64,000 bases of DNA from an uncultured Bacteroidota bacterium (GTDB taxonomy: Bacteria > Bacteroidota > Bacteroidia > Flavobacteriales > Flavobacteriaceae): contig CACKBL010000002.1 in the NCBI GenBank assembly GCA_902598305.1, positions 62,001-126,000 on the forward strand. The letters are read 5' to 3'. Numbering within the stretch: the first letter of the stretch is position 1; each line of letters starts with the position of its first letter. Positions 8,827-18,078 of this stretch are shown one piece after another. A program made the position numbers and the translations under genes. The notes below the pieces were generated by a model. The model ran no database searches. It saw nothing but the letters and a program-made list of their open reading frames with translations, and was not told the DNA's origin.

Positions 8827-9768
8827 ATGAAGATTTTACATTTAGACAGAAACCATGACTCTCTTATAAATGAGTTGAAAAATAGTGGTTATATAAATGT
8901 AGAAGGCTACAAAATGAAATTAGCTAAAGTTAAATCAATAATTTACAAATTTGACGGAATAGTTATCAGAAGTCGTTTTAATATTGATTCCGATTTCCTG
9001 AAAAATGGGAGAAAAATTAAATTTGTTGCCAGGGTTGGTTCGGGTTCAGAAAATATTGATGTTCGATATTTAAAAAAACGGGGGATAAAACTAATCTCAG
9101 CACCAGAAGGGAACAGTAATGCGGTGGGAGAACATGCTGCTGGATTAATTTTAAGTTTACTGAATAAATTGAATCTAGCAAATGATTCTGTGAAAAATAA
9201 GCTATGGATTAGAGAAAAATTCAGGGGATACGAAATCGAAAATAAGATAATAGGGATAATCGGTTATGGAAACACAGGAAAAAGTTTAGCAAAAAAATTA
9301 ACAGGTTTTAATGTAAAAGAGATAATATTTTATGACATAATAAAAAAAACTAAGGACTCAATCGCAAGACAAGTTTCAATTGAAGAGTTACAAAAAAAAA
9401 CTAATATTTTAAGTATTCACACTCCCCAAAATAAATTAAGCATTGGGATGATTAACAAAGATTTTATTGAAAAAATGAAAAATCCATTTTGGCTGATTAA
9501 TACCGCAAGAGGTAGTGCAGTAAACACTAAAGACTTGATAGATGGAATTCAAAATAAAAAAATTTTAGGTGCTGGCTTAGATGTTTTAGAATATGAAAAA
9601 AAGAATTTTGAAAATACATTTGATAATAAGATTCATCAAAACTTTCTTGATCTAATTGAAAATGAAAAAGTAATTTTAACACCACACATTGCAGGTTGGA
9701 CTCATGAGAGTCATTTAAAATTAGCTAAAATTATCGTTCAAAAAATCCAAAAAGATTTTCCTCTTTAA
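8827..9768 (+). CDS. D-2-hydroxyacid dehydrogenase (phosphoglycerate-dehydrogenase-like)
   Basis: NAD-dependent dehydrogenase of the D-isomer-specific 2-hydroxyacid family, most like the short form of D-3-phosphoglycerate dehydrogenase, the first step of serine synthesis. The nucleotide-binding fold has GIIGYGNTGKS. The catalytic Arg lies in NTARGSAV, the Glu in LDVLEYE and the His in TPHIAGWTHES. At 313 residues it lacks the C-terminal ACT regulatory domain of long SerA proteins, so serine feedback through ACT is not expected. The exact substrate cannot be fixed from sequence. Its final 38 bases overlap the 3' end of the convergent aspartate kinase gene. Confidence 0.88.
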   Translation: MKILHLDRNHDSLINELKNSGYINVEGYKMKLAKVKSIIYKFDGIVIRSRFNIDSDFLKNGRKIKFVARVGSGSENIDVRYLKKRGIKLISAPEGNSNAVGEHAAGLILSLLNKLNLANDSVKNKLWIREKFRGYEIENKIIGIIGYGNTGKSLAKKLTGFNVKEIIFYDIIKKTKDSIARQVSIEELQKKTNILSIHTPQNKLSIGMINKDFIEKMKNPFWLINTARGSAVNTKDLIDGIQNKKILGAGLDVLEYEKKNFENTFDNKIHQNFLDLIENEKVILTPHIAGWTHESHLKLAKIIVQKIQKDFPL

Positions 9769-11026
9769 ATTTTTTTGATAAAACCAGTTGAAGTGTTTTG
9801 TGAGTTCTTTGTTCAAGAAGAATGCTTTGATTTAATTTTTTGATATGCTTTAGTGAAATTTGATTAAAGTGTCTAACGGTAAATAATGAAACTTCTTTAT
9901 CGACCGAAACCTTAAAGGTTTCCTTCAATTCATCTAAAAGTTCATCCAAACCACCATACTTATTGTTTAGAACTACTGAGAAACTAATAGCAGAATTTTG
10001 AATTAACTCAACTTTCATTTTATACTTAGACAACATCGAAAAAATCAATGAAATTTTTTTTTCTACAATAAATGAAAAATCCTTCGATGAAATTTTTAAT
10101 AAAACTCTATTCCATTTTACAATATGTGAAGGGATATTTCTAACCGTAAAATCCTGTTTGGAAATAAGAGTTCCTTCCTTAGAGGGACTTAAAAATGACT
10201 TGACAAAAAGAGGTATGTTTTTTTTCTTTAATGGCTGCAAAGTCTTTGGATGAATAACAGAGGCTCCATAGAAAGCTAATTCTATGGCTTCTTCATAGGA
10301 AATTTTTTTTAATAATTTTGTTTTATTAAAGTACCTTGGATCTGCGTTTAATACGCCCCTAACATCTTTCCAAATTGTTACCATTTCAGCATTTAAAGCA
10401 TGAGCAAAAATTGCAGCTGAATAATCTGAACCCTCCCTTCCTAAGGTAGTAGTGAATGATTTTTTGTTACTCCCAATAAAACCTTGCGATATATATATAC
10501 CCTCACCTTTGATTTTTCTTTTAATTAATTTAGATGTTTTTTCAAAATCAACATTAGCGTCCCGATAATATTCATCAGTTATTATGCAAGACCTCGCGTC
10601 CACCCATTTTGATTTTAATCCAATTGAGTTTAAAAACTCATAAATAATAATCGAAGATAGGATTTCTCCATATGAAACTAATTGGTCATAAATAAAGTTA
10701 TAATCATTCTCTTTGTTTAATCTTAAAAATTTATCAATTTCATTAAATACTAAATCAACTATTTTTAAAACTGACTGGTGATTTTTTTGGAACAAACCTT
10801 TAAGAATATCTGTATGGAAAGTTTTAATTAATTCTAATTTAGTCCTAAGATTTTTAAATGATTTTGTGTAAGATAAAACAAGATCTTCCATTGAATTTGT
10901 TGTTTTGCCCATAGCTGAAACAATAAGGATAATTTTGTCACAATTATCATTTCTGATTATATTAGCTAGCCTTTTTATACTTTTACAATCTTTAATTGAG
11001 GCACCGCCAAATTTGTAAACTTTCAT
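9731..11026 (-). CDS. lysC: Aspartate kinase (monofunctional)
   Basis: Phosphorylates aspartate, the entry step to lysine, threonine and methionine (and diaminopimelate for the cell wall). The N-terminal KFGGAS motif is at 5-10. Kinase-core signatures include TLGREGSDYSAA and WKDVRGVLNADPR. The C-terminal about 130 residues look like ACT-type regulatory sequence (VELIQNSAISFSV), implying amino-acid feedback. At 431 residues it is the monofunctional form with no homoserine dehydrogenase fusion. Its ATG overlaps the stop of the upstream acetyltransferase gene (ATGA). The 3' end overlaps the dehydrogenase gene on the other strand. Confidence 0.93.
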   Translation of the reverse strand: MKVYKFGGASIKDCKSIKRLANIIRNDNCDKIILIVSAMGKTTNSMEDLVLSYTKSFKNLRTKLELIKTFHTDILKGLFQKNHQSVLKIVDLVFNEIDKFLRLNKENDYNFIYDQLVSYGEILSSIIIYEFLNSIGLKSKWVDARSCIITDEYYRDANVDFEKTSKLIKRKIKGEGIYISQGFIGSNKKSFTTTLGREGSDYSAAIFAHALNAEMVTIWKDVRGVLNADPRYFNKTKLLKKISYEEAIELAFYGASVIHPKTLQPLKKKNIPLFVKSFLSPSKEGTLISKQDFTVRNIPSHIVKWNRVLLKISSKDFSFIVEKKISLIFSMLSKYKMKVELIQNSAISFSVVLNNKYGGLDELLDELKETFKVSVDKEVSLFTVRHFNQISLKHIKKLNQSILLEQRTHKTLQLVLSKKFKEENLFGFFER

Positions 11027-11505
11027 TTTTTAATAAGGTAATTTTTTATGGATTTTTCGTCAATCTGTATGGTTTTCCAATCACTTAAAACTTTAGCACC
11101 TGAATTTTTATAAAATTTTATTGCATTAATATTCCAATCTAAAGCTACCCATTCCGCTCTCCTCACACCTTCTTCCTGTGCTATTTCAATAAATTTTTTG
11201 TAAAGTTGCTTTCCAATACCCTGTCCTCTAAATTTTTGTTTGACAATTAGATCTTCGAGATGTAAAGTTTTCCCTTTCCAAGTTGAATATCTTCCATAAA
11301 ATAATGCCATTCCAACAACTTTTTTATTTTTTTCAGCTACTAAACACCTAAATTTTGGGTTATCACAAAATCCATCATTAATTAGGTCATCAACATTTAT
11401 TGAAACTGACTTGGGTTCTCTTTCAAATTCTGCCAATTCTCTAATTAAACCTAAAACTGAAACCATATCATTTATTTCTGCTTTTCTAATCAATATATTG
11501 TTCAT
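11023..11505 (-). CDS. GNAT-family N-acetyltransferase
   Basis: A 160-residue single-domain GNAT enzyme that would move an acetyl group from acetyl-CoA to an amine. The acetyl-CoA loop is visible in KFRGQGIGKQLYKK (Q/RxxGxG/A), followed by the usual VALDWNINAIKFYKNSGA stretch. The closest general resemblance is to diamine/spermidine-type acetyltransferases, but the substrate cannot be assigned. It starts at ATG 11505 and is coupled by a 4-base overlap to lysC downstream. A -7-like box lies only 5 bases upstream of the ATG. Confidence 0.85.
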   Translation of the reverse strand: MNNILIRKAEINDMVSVLGLIRELAEFEREPKSVSINVDDLINDGFCDNPKFRCLVAEKNKKVVGMALFYGRYSTWKGKTLHLEDLIVKQKFRGQGIGKQLYKKFIEIAQEEGVRRAEWVALDWNINAIKFYKNSGAKVLSDWKTIQIDEKSIKNYLIKK

Positions 11506-11510
11506 AAGTG

Positions 11511-11518
11511 CAAAATTA
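11511..11518 (-). promoter_or_regulatory. Putative -7 box TAATTTTG before the GNAT gene
   Basis: An exact TAnnTTTG match on the minus strand ending 5 bases before the ATG at 11505, which would place +1 near the start codon (a nearly leaderless mRNA). No well-spaced TTG was found upstream. Confidence 0.3.
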
Positions 11519-11582
11519 TAATTAAAATCAACTAATTAAATAAGTGATTAATAATCTAACAATTAACCCCCGTAATGTTAAA

Positions 11583-12350
11583 TTAAATAAGACTCTTGAC
11601 TAATTTTTCAAAAATTTCAGGTTTATCATAATGAACCCAGTGACCGGCATCATGGACTTCATGCAGTGAATATTTTGGAAAACATTTTTTAATTAAATTT
11701 TTATCTTTTTCTAGAATATAGTCAGATTTGGAACCTTTAATAAAAGACGTTGATTTGTCAAAAAATAAATTTTCATGATTAAATGAGCCGATTTCTAATA
11801 TTTTTTTTTCCAAAACTTGTAAATTGATGCGTAGTTTAAATTTTCCCTCTTTATCTCTATAAATATTTTTCATCAAAAAAGATCTGAGAAAATTATCTCT
11901 AACAAAAATTTTATAAACGTTATCTATTTCTGATCTACTTCTAAAAGAATCTAAATCCAGATTATTATACCCATCTATTATATTTTTAAAATCGGGATAA
12001 TACATTTTTGGAGCTATATCAACAACAATTAGTTTTTCAACTTTTTCAGGAAATAATAATGAGAATTTCATCGCGGTTTTCCCTCCCATCGAATGTCCGA
12101 TTATAATAGTTTTAGTGATTTTTTGTGAGTTGCAAAACAAGAGCAAATCTTTAGCCATATCTTCGTAACTCATACCTTCATGCCAAAAACTTTTACCATG
12201 ATTTCTTTGATCTACCAAATTTATTTTAAATTTCACACCATCGAGTCTTTTAGCAAAACTCCTCCAGTTGTCACCCATTCCAAGAAATCCATGTAAAATG
12301 ATAATATTTTTATCACCATTTCCAACTTGCTGAGAATTTAAAATTTTCAC
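11583..12350 (-). CDS. Alpha/beta-fold hydrolase (YbfF-like)
   Basis: A 255-residue serine hydrolase. It shows the oxyanion-loop motif HGFLGMGDNWR near the N-terminus, the nucleophile elbow GHSMGGK with the catalytic Ser, and a late AGHWVHYDKPE supplying the His. The family includes esterases and acyl-CoA thioesterases; the substrate is not evident. The start is GTG at 12350, whose bases overlap the pdxJ stop (GTGA), and the reading begins exactly at the family N-terminus. It lies between pdxJ and the GNAT gene in a leftward run, a neighbour arrangement common in flavobacteria. Confidence 0.85.
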   Translation of the reverse strand: MKILNSQQVGNGDKNIIILHGFLGMGDNWRSFAKRLDGVKFKINLVDQRNHGKSFWHEGMSYEDMAKDLLLFCNSQKITKTIIIGHSMGGKTAMKFSLLFPEKVEKLIVVDIAPKMYYPDFKNIIDGYNNLDLDSFRSRSEIDNVYKIFVRDNFLRSFLMKNIYRDKEGKFKLRINLQVLEKKILEIGSFNHENLFFDKSTSFIKGSKSDYILEKDKNLIKKCFPKYSLHEVHDAGHWVHYDKPEIFEKLVKSLI

Positions 12351-13063
12351 TTAAGAATTGTTTTGTATTTTGATATAACTTTCTCAAATCCATTGTACAA
12401 AGATTCTGTGATTAGTGCGTGACCTATTGACACCTCCAAAAGATTTGTTATTTTTTTTTTGAAAAAACCAATGTTTTCAAGATTTAAATCATGACCAGCG
12501 TTAATTCCAATTCCAAGTTTATTTGCTTCTTTAGCACATTGATAATATTGTGAAATGGCAGTTTCTTTATCTATTCTAAAATTATGAGCATAATGATAAG
12601 TATATAATTCTATTCTATCTGCTCCTATTTCAAATGCTCCTGTAACCATTTTGGGATCTGGATTCACAAAGATTGAAGTTCTAATACCATTAGATTTTAA
12701 TTCTTTAATTTTTTTATATAAAAAATCGGAATGCTTAATTGTATCCCATCCTGAGTTTGAAGTTATATTGTTGACTCCATCTGGGACTAAAGTTACTTGA
12801 GTGGGATTAATTTTTAATACCAACTGCATAAAGTTTTCAATTGGGTTACCTTCAATATTGAGCTCACTTTTTACAATTTTTGAAAGCTCTATGGCATCTG
12901 AGTATCTTATATGTCGTTCATCAGGCCTTGGATGAATTGTAATGCCGTCTGAACCAAACCCCTCAATGTCTTGAACAACCTTTGAAAGATTAGGCATATT
13001 TTGACCTCTAGAATTTCTCAATGTTGCAATTTTATTCACATTTACACTAAGTCTTGTCTTCAA
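12347..13063 (-). CDS. pdxJ: Pyridoxine 5'-phosphate synthase
   Basis: Condenses 1-deoxy-D-xylulose 5-phosphate with 3-amino-2-oxopropyl phosphate to make pyridoxine 5'-phosphate, the last ring-forming step of the DXP-dependent vitamin B6 route. Recognisable segments are RLSVNVNKIATLRNSRG at the N-terminus, GITIHPRPDERHI, VTLVPDG and GINAGHDLN. I chose TTG at 13063 (MKTRLSVNVN, 238 residues), which matches the usual N-terminus and length. An in-frame TTG at 13081 would add six atypical residues. No ATG is available. It diverges from nadK. Confidence 0.93.
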   Translation of the reverse strand: MKTRLSVNVNKIATLRNSRGQNMPNLSKVVQDIEGFGSDGITIHPRPDERHIRYSDAIELSKIVKSELNIEGNPIENFMQLVLKINPTQVTLVPDGVNNITSNSGWDTIKHSDFLYKKIKELKSNGIRTSIFVNPDPKMVTGAFEIGADRIELYTYHYAHNFRIDKETAISQYYQCAKEANKLGIGINAGHDLNLENIGFFKKKITNLLEVSIGHALITESLYNGFEKVISKYKTILK

Positions 13064-13122
13064 TACAATTAATTTTAACAAATTTAATTAGGAAAAATAC
13101 AAATACCTTAAACATTGGTTAT

Positions 13123-13130
13123 TAAATTTG
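13123..13130 (+). promoter_or_regulatory. Putative -7 box TAAATTTG before nadK
   Basis: An exact TAnnTTTG match 23 bases before the nadK ATG, in the 90-base divergent pdxJ-nadK gap. No properly spaced -33 TTG is obvious. Confidence 0.4.
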
Positions 13131-13153
13131 TCTAAATATAATTAACTATAATA

Positions 13154-14026
13154 ATGGAAATAATTCTTATATGTCCATTCAAAAATGAAGTTTCAATTAA
13201 TTCTAGTTTTGAAATTTTGAAACTATTGTTAAAAAAAAAGATATCCGTAAGCGTAGACAAGGATTTATTTAAAAAAATAAAAAATATTGAACAAAACATT
13301 GAAATAAATCATTATGATGATTTGAATTTATCTGCTGACTTTATTTTTTGTATAGGCGGTGACGGTTCAATGTTAAAGGCGGTATCATTTTTGAAACAGA
13401 ATCAAATTCCAATTCTTGGGATTAATATTGGAAGGATAGGGTTTTTAACTGGTATTCAGAAAGAAAAATTAGAAATCGGAATTGATTCTCTTAAATCGAA
13501 GAATTATAGTTTAGTGAAAAGAGACCTTTTGACTCTTAACTTTAATTCAAAAGTTGATTTAGAGTTTCCATATGCGTTAAATGAAATTACTGTTTCTAGA
13601 AAAAATACTGCTTCCCTCATTAGTATAGAAACTACGATCGACAAAATAAAATTATCAAAATATTGGGCCGATGGATTAATAATTGCAACTCCTACAGGCT
13701 CAACTGGATATAATCTTAGCAGTGGAGGGCCCATAATGCTTCCTGAAACTCCAAGTATTTTAATAACTCCCATTGCCGCTCACAATTTAAATGTTAGACC
13801 TCTTGTAGTTCCAAATGAATCAATTATTGAATTAAAAGTTGATGGGCAAGGTACTGGTACAGAACATTTTTTAACTCTTGATTCAAAACTAATTAGTTTA
13901 CCATACAAAACTAAAATAATTATTTCAAAGGCTTCTTTTAGTGTGAAGACAGTTCAATTTCAAAAAAATGAATTTTACAATGATTTAAGCGAAAAGTTGT
14001 TTTGGGGATTAGATAAAAGAAACTAA
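13154..14026 (+). CDS. nadK: NAD kinase
   Basis: Phosphorylates NAD to NADP. The GGDG motif that binds phosphate and metal is at 68-71, and the second conserved stretch DGLIIATPTGSTGYNLSSGG is intact. At 290 residues it is a typical bacterial enzyme. It starts at ATG 13154. It heads a conserved flavobacterial envelope block (nadK, DUF6089, uppS, bamA, ompH, ompH). In many relatives a CBS-domain gene lies between pdxJ and nadK; here there is none. Confidence 0.96.
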   Translation: MEIILICPFKNEVSINSSFEILKLLLKKKISVSVDKDLFKKIKNIEQNIEINHYDDLNLSADFIFCIGGDGSMLKAVSFLKQNQIPILGINIGRIGFLTGIQKEKLEIGIDSLKSKNYSLVKRDLLTLNFNSKVDLEFPYALNEITVSRKNTASLISIETTIDKIKLSKYWADGLIIATPTGSTGYNLSSGGPIMLPETPSILITPIAAHNLNVRPLVVPNESIIELKVDGQGTGTEHFLTLDSKLISLPYKTKIIISKASFSVKTVQFQKNEFYNDLSEKLFWGLDKRN

Positions 14027-14087
14027 ACAATAAATCTTACCTAATTCAGTTTAAATACTATAGTGTTCTTTCATGATTAAAATATAA

Positions 14088-14792
14088 ATGAGAAGGTTTT
14101 TTGCTTTATTTTTTTTATTAACTACTCATTTAATAGGATTTTCTCAAATTCATGAAATGGGAATGTTTTTAGGTGGTAGTAACACAATATCAGATTTAGG
14201 CAGCACCCATTTTATTTACTCAAATTCACCGGCTTTGGGACTAATCTATAAATGGAATTTGACCACTAGATATGCCCTAAGAGCAAGCTTTATTACTTCA
14301 AAATTAAAGAGTTCTGATTATTATGCTAACGACTTAAGCAGATTTAATAGATTTTTTGAAGTAGATAACAAAGTTTTTGAATTTTCGGCTGGGATGGAGG
14401 TGAATTTTTTTGATTTTAATCTCCATGATCAGGATAGAGAATTTTCTCCTTATTTTTTTACTGGAATAAATTACTTTCAATATCAATTATTTACTATAAG
14501 AGAAGGACTTTCATCAATTGATGTAAATAAATATGATAGTGCCCTAGAATTTTCAATTCCGGCAATTGTAGGAATAAAATTTACTATAAATAATAGTTTT
14601 GTTTTAAGTTTTGAAACAGGAATCAGATATTCATTAACAGATAATTTAGATGGTTCTAATCCGATTGGCCAATTTGAAAATGATATTCAGGTGAAACATG
14701 GAGAATTATATAATAATGATTGGTATGTGTTTACTGGTTTAGCATTAAGTTATACCTTTGGTAGACAACCATGTTATTGTAAAGAAAGATGA
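14088..14792 (+). CDS. DUF6089-family outer-membrane protein
   Basis: A 234-residue protein with an N-terminal signal peptide (about 1-19, ending near GFS) and alternating hydrophobic/polar beta strands typical of a small beta-barrel. It carries repeated aromatic-glycine strand ends and a final YTFG strand before a short CYC-containing tail. Its place directly before uppS and bamA is the usual site of the DUF6089 family in flavobacteria. Molecular function is unknown; a role in envelope assembly is inferred only from context. Its stop overlaps the uppS start (ATGA). Confidence 0.78.
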   Translation: MRRFFALFFLLTTHLIGFSQIHEMGMFLGGSNTISDLGSTHFIYSNSPALGLIYKWNLTTRYALRASFITSKLKSSDYYANDLSRFNRFFEVDNKVFEFSAGMEVNFFDFNLHDQDREFSPYFFTGINYFQYQLFTIREGLSSIDVNKYDSALEFSIPAIVGIKFTINNSFVLSFETGIRYSLTDNLDGSNPIGQFENDIQVKHGELYNNDWYVFTGLALSYTFGRQPCYCKER

Positions 14793-15520
14793 ATAATAGT
14801 TTAGATAATACTCCTAATCATGTTGCCATCATAATGGATGGTAACGGAAGATGGGCTAAACTAAAAGGAAAGAGTCGGCTTTTTGGTCACAAAAATGGAA
14901 TTAAATCTGTTCAAAAGATTGTAGAATATGCAACAAAAATTGAGATAAAAAACCTAACATTGTACGCTTTTTCGACTGAAAATTGGAATCGCCCTAAGAA
15001 AGAGATAGAAACTTTAATGAGCATTTTAATTGATACTTTAAGAAAAGAAATTAGTAAAATGGTTAAAAATAACGTGCAATTTAAATGTATTGGAGATATA
15101 TCTCAGTTACCTGGTAATGTTGTCAAAGAGTTAGAAGAAACAATAAAAAAAACAAGTAAAAATGATGGTTTAGTTTTAACTTTGGCTATAAATTATGGGT
15201 TTAAAAAAGAATTAATTTTTGCCATAAAAAATTTAGCCTCAAAGGTTAAAAAAAATTTAATAAGCGTTGACAATATTGATGAAAAAATTATAAATAATCA
15301 CCTTTATAGTGGAAACTTACCTTCTGTTGATTTATTAATTAGAACCAGTGGAGAACAAAGAATTAGTAATTTTCTTCTGTGGCAAGTATCTTATGCGGAG
15401 TTGTTTTTTTCTGAGGTTTTTTGGCCTGACTTTGACGAAAATCATTTTGAAAAAGCTATTAAAAATTATAAAAAAAGAGAAAGAAGATTTGGAAAAACAA
15501 GTGATCAAATTAAAAATTAA
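14789..15520 (+). CDS. uppS: Isoprenyl transferase (undecaprenyl diphosphate synthase)
   Basis: Cis-prenyltransferase that extends farnesyl diphosphate with isopentenyl diphosphate to make the lipid carrier for peptidoglycan and other surface glycans. The P-loop-like motif IIMDGNGRWA contains the catalytic Asp at 17. The later RTSGEQRISNFLLWQ and the AELFF segment complete the active site. At 243 residues it is full length. It is coupled to the preceding DUF6089 gene by 4 bases and followed after 8 bases by bamA. Confidence 0.96.
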   Translation: MNNSLDNTPNHVAIIMDGNGRWAKLKGKSRLFGHKNGIKSVQKIVEYATKIEIKNLTLYAFSTENWNRPKKEIETLMSILIDTLRKEISKMVKNNVQFKCIGDISQLPGNVVKELEETIKKTSKNDGLVLTLAINYGFKKELIFAIKNLASKVKKNLISVDNIDEKIINNHLYSGNLPSVDLLIRTSGEQRISNFLLWQVSYAELFFSEVFWPDFDENHFEKAIKNYKKRERRFGKTSDQIKN

Positions 15521-15528
15521 GACTTAAA

Positions 15529-18069
15529 ATGCGATTTTTAACATTAACTTTTTTTTTGCTATTTATTTTTACCTCAAAAGTTGTCTCGCAAACATTACCT
15601 CTACAAAAAAGGCAAAAATATTTAATAGATTCAATTGAAGTTACAGGACTTAAAAGTTTCAACCCACAAACCGTAATATCTTATAGTGGACTAAGAAAAG
15701 GGCAATCAATACAATTCCCTGGAGATCAAGTTAGCTCTGTTATTAACAAACTTTGGAATTTAGATTTATTTAGTGACATTAATTTTTATGCAAAAAACAT
15801 AACGGAAAAAAGTATTACGCTTCAAATTGAAATTGAAGAACTCCCGACACTTAACGAGGTGAAGATTAATGGAATAAAAAAGAATAAGATTCAAAATATT
15901 TTGAAAGAAACCGAACTCGATAAGGGTAAAAAGCTATCTGAAAGCTTTTTGACTAATACAAAAAATTACATTATTAACAAATTCAAAAAGGAAGGGTATT
16001 TAAACACAAAAATTAATATCAGAAATATTGAAGATTCAACCCAAGTAAATACTCTCAACTTATTGATTAATATTGACAAAGGAGAGAGAGTAAAAATTAG
16101 AGATATTAATTTTAAAGGAAATGAAAAGTTTAAAGGAAAAAGTCTTGTATCTAAATTGAAAAATATTAAAGAAAAGAAGTTCTACAGGTTTTGGAAAAAA
16201 TCAAAGTATATACCTGATGAATTTACTGAAGACAAAGAGAATCTAATTGATTTTTTTAAAGAAAAGGGATACAGAGATGCTAGAATTTTAAACGATACTG
16301 TAATAATAAATAAAGACAATACATTGACTATTAATTTTGAAGTTGAAGAAGGTAATAGATATTATTTTGGAAATATTGATTTTATAGGTAATGCTGCCTA
16401 CACTGATAGACAACTTGCAACAGTTTTGGGCATCAAAAAAGGTGATACTTATAACGGAATTCTTCTAAAAGAAAGGATTGCTGACGACACTAAACCCGAC
16501 GGAGAAGACCTAACAAATTTGTATCAAAACAGCGGATATCTTTTTTCAAATATTAATGCAGTAGAAGTTAGTGCTGAAAATGACACTATAAATTTTGAAA
16601 TACGTGTGACTGAAGGAAAATTAGCTTCATTTAACAAAATTACAGTTGTAGGAAATGACAAAACAAACGATCACGTTATTTTTAGAGAACTTAGAACGAA
16701 ACCTGGAGAACTTTACAGCAAAGATAAAGTAGTTAGGACAGTTAGAGAATTAGGGCAACTTGGATTTTTTGATGCAGAGCAAATTACACCTGATTTTAAA
16801 AATGTTGATCCCAATGCGGGAACTGTTGATATTGAATTTGGACTAGTTGAAGCAGGTGCTAGTCAAATAGAATTACAGGGAGGCTACGGTGGCGGGGGTT
16901 TTATAGGTACATTGGGATTTTCATTTAACAACTTTTCAATGAGGAATATTTTTAATAAGGAATCATATAAGCCAGTTCCCTCAGGAGACGGACAAAGACT
17001 TAGCCTAAGATTACAATCTAGTCAATTCTACAATACTTATAGTTTTACCTTTGTTGAACCCTGGCTTGGTGGAAGACAACCAGTACAATTTTCGACATCG
17101 TTATCAAAAACTAACCAATTTAGATATGATTTTTTTACAGGAAGGGCAGATAAATCTCAATCTTTTGAAATAAGTAGTATTTCAGTTGGACTTGCGAAAA
17201 GATTAACAGTTCCTGATGATTATTTCTTATTATCACAAGCCATTACATATCAATATTTCAATCTAAATAATTATTTTACAGGTTTATTTACTTTTGGGAA
17301 CGGTGTCTCAAATAATATTAATTACACAGTTACCTTGTCTAGAAATAATACTTATACAAACCCTATATTCCCACTAGGGGGATCAAATTTTAGTATTAGT
17401 GGCAAATTTTCTCCACCTTACTCATTATTTAATAAAGTTGACTATTCTGCTCTTGAAAATGAAGCTGAGTTCCAAACAATTAATGCAATAGGTCAAAGAG
17501 TTCCTGACCAAAGTAAAATAGATCAAGAAAAATTTAAATTCTTGGAGTTTTACAAAATAAAATTTAGTGGAAGCTGGTTTACAAGAATAATAGACAAATT
17601 GGTTCTTAGGACCCAAATAGATTTTGGTTTTTTAGGAACATATAATAATGAAAGGGGTGATATACCTTTTGAAAGATTTTATGTAGGTGGAGACGGAATG
17701 AATAATACTTTCGCTCTTGATGGCAGAGAAGTAATATCACTGAGAGGTTATCCAAACTTCTCGTTATCGAGTAGGGAGGGATCTACGGTTTATAATAAGT
17801 TTACCGTAGAGCTGAGATATCCTATAACACTAAAGCCAAGCGCTTCAATCTACGGAACAAGTTATATGGAGTCAGGTAGAGGATATCAAGGCTTTAGAAA
17901 CTTTAATCCGTTCAATGCTCAAAGATCTGCAGGATTTGGAGTAAGAATTTTTATGCCTGCGTTTGGACTTCTGGGCATCGATTTTGCTTATGGATTTGAC
18001 AATGCCGATCCTTCAAATAGAACTCCTAATGGTTGGGAAACTCATTTTACAATTGGTCAACAATTCTAA
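15529..18069 (+). CDS. bamA: Outer-membrane assembly factor BamA
   Basis: Omp85-family pore that folds and inserts beta-barrel proteins into the outer membrane. A signal peptide (about 1-21) is followed by about five POTRA repeats (about 30-440) and a C-terminal 16-strand barrel (about 450-846) with the family segment ERFYVGGDGMNNTFALDGRE. The last residue is Phe, the usual barrel signature. The length of 846 is typical. It lies in an envelope operon between uppS and two OmpH/Skp periplasmic chaperone genes that would deliver its clients. Confidence 0.96.
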   Translation: MRFLTLTFFLLFIFTSKVVSQTLPLQKRQKYLIDSIEVTGLKSFNPQTVISYSGLRKGQSIQFPGDQVSSVINKLWNLDLFSDINFYAKNITEKSITLQIEIEELPTLNEVKINGIKKNKIQNILKETELDKGKKLSESFLTNTKNYIINKFKKEGYLNTKINIRNIEDSTQVNTLNLLINIDKGERVKIRDINFKGNEKFKGKSLVSKLKNIKEKKFYRFWKKSKYIPDEFTEDKENLIDFFKEKGYRDARILNDTVIINKDNTLTINFEVEEGNRYYFGNIDFIGNAAYTDRQLATVLGIKKGDTYNGILLKERIADDTKPDGEDLTNLYQNSGYLFSNINAVEVSAENDTINFEIRVTEGKLASFNKITVVGNDKTNDHVIFRELRTKPGELYSKDKVVRTVRELGQLGFFDAEQITPDFKNVDPNAGTVDIEFGLVEAGASQIELQGGYGGGGFIGTLGFSFNNFSMRNIFNKESYKPVPSGDGQRLSLRLQSSQFYNTYSFTFVEPWLGGRQPVQFSTSLSKTNQFRYDFFTGRADKSQSFEISSISVGLAKRLTVPDDYFLLSQAITYQYFNLNNYFTGLFTFGNGVSNNINYTVTLSRNNTYTNPIFPLGGSNFSISGKFSPPYSLFNKVDYSALENEAEFQTINAIGQRVPDQSKIDQEKFKFLEFYKIKFSGSWFTRIIDKLVLRTQIDFGFLGTYNNERGDIPFERFYVGGDGMNNTFALDGREVISLRGYPNFSLSSREGSTVYNKFTVELRYPITLKPSASIYGTSYMESGRGYQGFRNFNPFNAQRSAGFGVRIFMPAFGLLGIDFAYGFDNADPSNRTPNGWETHFTIGQQF

Positions 18070-18078
18070 TAGTCAAAT

